From: Leifsonia shinshuensis
Lineage (GTDB): Bacteria > Actinomycetota > Actinomycetes > Actinomycetales > Microbacteriaceae
Length of the DNA stretch: 64,000 bases
NCBI RefSeq assembly: GCF_031456835.1
Contig: NZ_JAVDVK010000001.1
Span: 2,604,001-2,668,000 of the forward strand
Direction of reading: 5' to 3'
Both the position numbers and the translations under genes were made by a program. Below the pieces are notes generated by a model. The model ran no database searches, had not been told where the DNA came from, and saw only the letters and a program-made list of their open reading frames with translations. Below, piece after piece: positions 60,674 through 64,000 of this stretch. Position 1 is the stretch's first letter. Each line of letters opens with the position of its first letter.

Positions 60674-61558
60674 TCAGTCCTCTGTGTCGATGATCACGCA
60701 GGCGAGACGGGAGCCGCTCGAGCCGAGGCCGGCCGAGGCGACGGTCTGTCCGCCGACGGTGAGGTCGAAGGGTCGGTGCTGCGGGTGCGGCAGCGGAAGG
60801 AGGTCGCCGACGGACAGGCCGAGCACGACGCTCGGGCGGACCGTCGCGGGGGTGAGGCGCAGGGACACGTCGACCGGGACGCGCGCGAGCTGTGCATCCA
60901 CCAGCTCCCGGGCGTTCTCGGTGCTGTGCGTTGGGTTCGTCTCGCCGAGCTGGGGCAGCACGGCCACCGCGGGGAGCGCGACCGTGGCACGGGCGACGTT
61001 CTCGCCCACGCGGAGCTCGAAGCCGGCCACGATCATCAGCTCGCTGGTGGCCGCCGCCTGCGCGAACTGGGAGTTGTACTGGATGGCGTCCACCGCGATC
61101 TGCGCGACCAGGATGGACCCCAGCGAGTACCGGAGGTCCTCCAGCGCGTCGTCCATCAGCCGCCGTACCAGCGCGTGCTCGATCTGGGTGAAGGTGCGCT
61201 CGTGGTCGACCGGGGTGCCCTGGCCGCCCAGCATCGCGTTCACCCAGGAGAGCGCCGCGACCGTGGGGAACTGGATGACCGCCTTCGGGGCGATGCCCTC
61301 CAGCTCGCACAGCACCATCGCGGTGGTCGCGGGCAGCGACGCCGCGTACTCGTCGTACGTCTGCATCTGCACGCTGTCGCACTCCACCTGGCTGAGCACG
61401 CGCACCTTCGCCGTCAGCTGGGTGCCCCACTGCCGCGCGAACGTCTCGAACGCCAGCTCGAGCACACGCGAGTGCTCGCGTGCGAGGGTCGTCGGCCGCC
61501 GGAAGTCGTAGACCGGCGCCTCGGGCGCATCCGGTGCCGGGGCCTGCAGAGTGGTCAC
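60674..61558 (-). CDS. fliM: Flagellar motor switch protein FliM lacking the CheY-binding peptide
   Basis: A 294-aa protein. The middle CheC-like domain ('VECDSVQMQTYDEYAASLPA', 'IQFPTVAALSWVNAMLGGQG', 'ALVRRLMDDALEDLRYSLGS') and the C-terminal SpoA domain ('SVVLGLSVGDLLPLPHPQHR') are typical. The N-terminal EIDALL-type CheY-P-binding motif is absent: the protein starts 'VTTLQAPAPDAPEAPVYDFR'. GTG 61558 starts 9 bases after a sigma-28-like -10 box, so no longer N-terminus can be encoded by that transcript. Confidence 0.9.
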   Translation of the reverse strand: MTTLQAPAPDAPEAPVYDFRRPTTLAREHSRVLELAFETFARQWGTQLTAKVRVLSQVECDSVQMQTYDEYAASLPATTAMVLCELEGIAPKAVIQFPTVAALSWVNAMLGGQGTPVDHERTFTQIEHALVRRLMDDALEDLRYSLGSILVAQIAVDAIQYNSQFAQAAATSELMIVAGFELRVGENVARATVALPAVAVLPQLGETNPTHSTENARELVDAQLARVPVDVSLRLTPATVRPSVVLGLSVGDLLPLPHPQHRPFDLTVGGQTVASAGLGSSGSRLACVIIDTED

Positions 61559-61566
61559 GGAGCCGA

Positions 61567-61593
61567 CTATCGGCCGCGTTACCGATCCCGTTA
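61567..61593 (-). promoter_or_regulatory. Sigma-28-like promoter before fliM
   Basis: Minus strand: TAAC, 15 bases, GCCGATAG, then 8 bases to GTG 61558. It faces away from the flbD promoter, and the two -35 elements are 17 bases apart. The expected transcript would begin at or beside the start codon. Confidence 0.75.
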
Positions 61594-61610
61594 GGCGCGC
61601 GGCGTCCCCC

Positions 61611-61637
61611 TAACGACGGACCGTTCCGGACCGATAG
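61611..61637 (+). promoter_or_regulatory. Sigma-28-like promoter before flbD
   Basis: Plus strand: TAAC, 15 bases, ACCGATAG. Seven bases later an in-frame GTG (61645) offers a leaderless start; the usual flbD ATG is at 61684. Confidence 0.72.
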
Positions 61638-61683
61638 TGCCCTCGTGACGGCTCACCCGGAGCCGAGACCAGGATTCGCGCCC

Positions 61684-62010
61684 ATGATCGTCGTCACCCG
61701 ATTGAACGACAGCCAGTTTGCGGTCAACCCCGACCTCATCGAGCGCATCCACGCCAGTCCGGACACCACTCTCGTCATGGTCGACGGGGCGAAGTTCATC
61801 GTCACCGAGACCCTGTCCGAAGTGATCGAGAAGATCGCCGCGTACCGGGCGCGTGTGATCGCCCTCGCCCACGACCTCCCCGCCGCCGGCCCGCGCCCCG
61901 TGCCCGCGCCGCCGCTGGGGCTCGTGACGCTGACCGGCCTGGAAGACGACGACACGGTTCAGGCTCACCCCGAGTCCCGCGCCGTCCCCCTGCGAGCAAG
62001 GAAGAAGTAA
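61684..62010 (+). CDS. flbD: FlbD-family flagellar protein
   Basis: A 108-aa protein. The first ~65 residues are the FlbD domain ('MIVVTRLNDSQFAVNPDLIE', 'VMVDGAKFIVTETLSEVIEK'), which is small and found beside motA in Gram-positive flagellar operons. The C-terminal ~40 residues are a variable tail. ATG 61684 matches the family start; GTG 61645 would add 13 residues and fits a leaderless mRNA. Its stop overlaps motA (TAATG). Confidence 0.88.
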   Translation: MIVVTRLNDSQFAVNPDLIERIHASPDTTLVMVDGAKFIVTETLSEVIEKIAAYRARVIALAHDLPAAGPRPVPAPPLGLVTLTGLEDDDTVQAHPESRAVPLRARKK

Positions 62011-62828
62011 TGGACCCGGCAACGATCATCGGCATCGTCCTCGCGTTCGGCGCCGTCGTCGCGATGGTGACGATGGAGGGCGCCCACCTGAGCGCCCTGC
62101 TGCTCCCCGCCCCCATGGTGCTGGTCTTCGGGGCGACCATCGCCGTCGGCATCGCCAGCGGCACGATCAAGGACTTCCTGACGGCGTTCAAGGCGCTCCC
62201 GCGCGCCCTGCGCGGCAAAGTGGAGCCGCCCCAGCAGGTGATCGACCAGGTCGTCGGCCTCGCGGAGAAGGCGCGCGCCAGCGGCCTCCTCGCCATGGAG
62301 CAGGAAGCCGAGGGCGTCGACGACCCCTTCCTGAAGCGCGCCCTGCAGAACATCGCCGACGGCACGGACGGCGACGAGCTGCGCGTGCTGCTGGAGGACG
62401 AGATCGCGACGCGCTCCAAGAAGGACCGGGTGGCCGCCAAGTTCTTCAGCGCGATGGGCGGCTACGCCCCGACGATCGGCATCATCGGCACCGTCGTGTC
62501 GCTGACCCACGTGCTCGAGAACCTCGCCGAGCCGGGCGAGCTGGGACCGCTGATCGCGAGCGCGTTCGTCGCGACGCTGTGGGGCCTCATGTCGGCCAAC
62601 TTCCTCTGGCTGCCGCTCGGCGCGCGCCTGCGCCGCCTCTCCGAGCTGGACGTCGAGCGGATGACGCTGCTCATGGAGGGCGTGCTGGCCGTGCAGTCCG
62701 GCTCGCAGCCGCGCCTCCTCGGCGAGCGCCTGCGCGCGATGGTGCCGGACGGCGACGCGGACAAGCCGGCGTCGAAGGCCGCCAAGGCGTCGCGCGGCGC
62801 GAAGGATCCCGTCGAGGAAGCCGCCTGA
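62010..62828 (+). CDS. motA: Flagellar stator protein MotA
   Basis: A 272-aa protein with four helices: 'IIGIVLAFGAVVAMVTMEG', 'APMVLVFGATIAVGIASG', 'FFSAMGGYAPTIGIIGTVVS', 'LIASAFVATLWGLMSANFL'. The large cytoplasmic loop between helices 2 and 3 carries charged residues that meet FliG. Forms the MotA5-MotB2 ion channel. The C-terminal tail is Lys/Ala-rich. Confidence 0.93.
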   Translation: MDPATIIGIVLAFGAVVAMVTMEGAHLSALLLPAPMVLVFGATIAVGIASGTIKDFLTAFKALPRALRGKVEPPQQVIDQVVGLAEKARASGLLAMEQEAEGVDDPFLKRALQNIADGTDGDELRVLLEDEIATRSKKDRVAAKFFSAMGGYAPTIGIIGTVVSLTHVLENLAEPGELGPLIASAFVATLWGLMSANFLWLPLGARLRRLSELDVERMTLLMEGVLAVQSGSQPRLLGERLRAMVPDGDADKPASKAAKASRGAKDPVEEAA

Positions 62829-62829
62829 C

Positions 62830-63663
62830 ATGTCCGCCCGCCGTCGCAAGAAGCACGAGGAGCCCGAGGAGCACGAGAACGAGGAGCGCTGGATGGCCTC
62901 CTACATGGACATGGTCACCGTGCTCATGTGCATGTTCATCGTGCTGTTCGCGATGTCGACGGTGGATGCGAAGAAGTTCGAGCAGCTCAAGGACTCGCTG
63001 GCGACCGGCTTCGGCCAGGTGAAGACGCAGAAGATCGACACCGCGGCCGGTGTCGTCGTGCCCCCGAAGCACGTCGACGAGTCGGGCAAGTCGACCGACT
63101 TCGCGCTGGCGCAGCAGGAGGTGCAGAACCTCCAGCGGCTGAAGGACCAGATCCAGGCCGCCCTCACCCACGACGGGCTGCAGGATGCGGTGGAGCTGAA
63201 GATCGACTCCCGCGGCCTGACCATCGGCCTGGTCGGCAACTCCACCTTCTTCGACTCCAACCGGGCCGAGCTCAGCCCCCGCGCGGTCGCCGTGCTGAAC
63301 GACATCGGCCCGGTGCTCGCGCCCGCCTCCTACGACGTCTCGGTCGAGGGGCACGCCGACCTGCGCCAGCCGGGCGCGCCCTACCCGACCAACTGGGAGC
63401 TCTCCGCCGGCCGTGCGACCAGCGTGCTCCGTCACCTGGTGGAGGTGAACGGCTTCCCACAGGCCCGCATCGCGGCGGTCAGCTTCGGCTCGGCCCGTCC
63501 GGTCGACGGCTTCACCGGCACGACCGACAACGACCTCGCGCAGAACCGCCGAGTGGATGTGGTGGTGCTGTCCGCACAGCCCGACACCATCCGCAAACTG
63601 ATCCCCCAGGCGCTGCAGGCCCCGGCCCCCGAGCCCACCACCGCTCCCGCCGCCTCCCGCTGA
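62830..63663 (+). CDS. motB: Flagellar stator protein MotB
   Basis: A 277-aa protein. 'EERWMASYMDMVTVLMCMF' is the single helix with the ion-binding Asp27. The periplasmic OmpA-type peptidoglycan-binding domain has 'VEGHADLRQPGAPYPTNWEL', 'RATSVLRHLVEVNGFPQARI', 'NRRVDVVVL'. Ion type (H+ or Na+) is not decided by sequence. One base after motA. A long hairpin follows. Confidence 0.94.
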   Translation: MSARRRKKHEEPEEHENEERWMASYMDMVTVLMCMFIVLFAMSTVDAKKFEQLKDSLATGFGQVKTQKIDTAAGVVVPPKHVDESGKSTDFALAQQEVQNLQRLKDQIQAALTHDGLQDAVELKIDSRGLTIGLVGNSTFFDSNRAELSPRAVAVLNDIGPVLAPASYDVSVEGHADLRQPGAPYPTNWELSAGRATSVLRHLVEVNGFPQARIAAVSFGSARPVDGFTGTTDNDLAQNRRVDVVVLSAQPDTIRKLIPQALQAPAPEPTTAPAASR

Positions 63664-63675
63664 CGCCCTCCCCCA

Positions 63676-63741
63676 CCGTCGAGTACACGAAAAGTGCACG
63701 CCATTCGGCCGTTAAGCGTGCAATATTCGTGTACTCGACGG
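63676..63741. repeat. Long palindrome, second copy of the 17073-17146 family
   Basis: Arms begin CCGTCGAGTACACGAA and match the hairpin at 17073-17146 through GTGCACGC; a few mismatches lie in the stem. It follows motB and precedes an SDR gene on the same strand. It may end the motB transcript. Confidence 0.7.
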
Positions 63742-63754
63742 GGTTGAGGCCGGT

Positions 63755-64000
63755 ATGGATCTTCAGATCAGTGATCGCGTCGTCCTCGTCGTGGGCGGCA
63801 CCGGCTTCATCGGCTCCGCGGTCGTCGACCGCCTCCGCGCCGAGGGCGCGACCGTCGTCGTCGCCTCCCGCAACGCCTCCGCCGACGGGGTCGCACTGGA
63901 CGCCGCCGACGAGAACTCCGTGCGCCGGGGAGTCGACGAGGTGCTGAAGCGTCACGGACGCATCGACGGCCTCGTCGTGACGGCCGCACCGCCCGCGCAG
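63755..64000 (+). CDS. Short-chain dehydrogenase/reductase, truncated by window end
   Basis: 82 codons are open to the last base. 'RVVLVVGGTGFIGSAVVDRL' is an NAD(P)-binding SDR start (GGTGFIG), followed by 'GATVVVASRNASADGVALDA' and 'RHGRIDGLVVTAAPPAQ' (in place of NNAG). ATG 63755 is the likely start. The catalytic part lies outside. It is not obviously linked to the flagellar genes. Confidence 0.78.
   Translation, partial: MDLQISDRVVLVVGGTGFIGSAVVDRLRAEGATVVVASRNASADGVALDAADENSVRRGVDEVLKRHGRIDGLVVTAAPPAQ

Noticed and set aside
58346..61594. Plus-strand open frame of 1082 codons
   Set aside because: It is antisense to fliQ-fliM. The His/Arg/Asp-rich translation is typical of a shadow frame.

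Overview
The window is GC-rich actinobacterial chromosome, most likely from a motile member of the Microbacteriaceae (Leifsonia-like). Grounds: tightly packed genes with ATGA/GTGA stop-start overlaps, many GTG starts, several probably leaderless starts, a strong bias toward the word GGATGC/GCATCC, CWB2-type cell-wall-binding repeats, and a flagellar operon ending in csrA. The genus is an inference from general family knowledge. I see no rRNA, tRNA, CRISPR array, transposase or phage gene.

Left part (1-9.5 kb): the 3' end of a GH38-like glycosidase, a DUF2087 protein, a CGNR zinc-finger regulator, a 62-aa basic protein, a giant 1877-aa secreted surface protein (split TIG domain holding RCC1 repeats, then 11 Ig-like domains, then three CWB2 repeats), and two small proteins of unknown role.

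Glycan and sugar catabolism (9.5-42.6 kb): a minus-strand operon ROK kinase / SIS isomerase / GH38 alpha-mannosidase / unknown glycosidase. It is followed by an ArsR-SRPBCC pair and an alpha/beta hydrolase. Next is a six-gene minus-strand operon: FGGY kinase, YihT/LacD-like aldolase, Asp/Glu racemase-like, GH13_18 phosphorylase, clan-D-like glycosidase, double metallo-beta-lactamase protein. It diverges from a DeoR regulator, a DUF1537 (OtnK-like) kinase and an OtnC-like class II aldolase. A heterodimeric ABC exporter with complementary defects precedes a GH84 hexosaminidase. Then come a Stealth phosphotransferase, a CpdA-like phosphodiesterase, a GH2 beta-mannosidase-like enzyme and two Gfo/Idh/MocA oxidoreductases. 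Matching TGGGAACGAT operator-like sites sit before the ROK operon and between the GH2 and oxidoreductase genes, which suggests one LacI-type repressor, not encoded here, controls both.

Miscellaneous part (42.7-53.3 kb): small conserved proteins, membrane proteins, an SDR, a HAD phosphatase, a 945-aa membrane protein with a lipase-like C-terminus, a septum-formation-family protein, a TMEM175 channel, and a TetR-DUF4386 pair with palindromic operators.

Flagellar part (53.3-63.7 kb): minus-strand fliM-fliN-fliO-fliP-fliQ-fliR-flhB-flhA-(unknown)-csrA and divergent plus-strand flbD-motA-motB. Three sites of the form TAAC-N15-RCCGATAG, close to the sigma-28 (FliA/WhiG) consensus, lie just ahead of fliM, flbD and fliO. 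A truncated SDR gene begins at the right edge.

The most unusual signal is a 57-bp palindrome-ended repeat found four times: two intergenic copies and two copies inside genes. Its length is 19 codons, and both genic copies are read in the same orientation and frame, adding a WMRES/SMRES-type peptide to two unrelated proteins.
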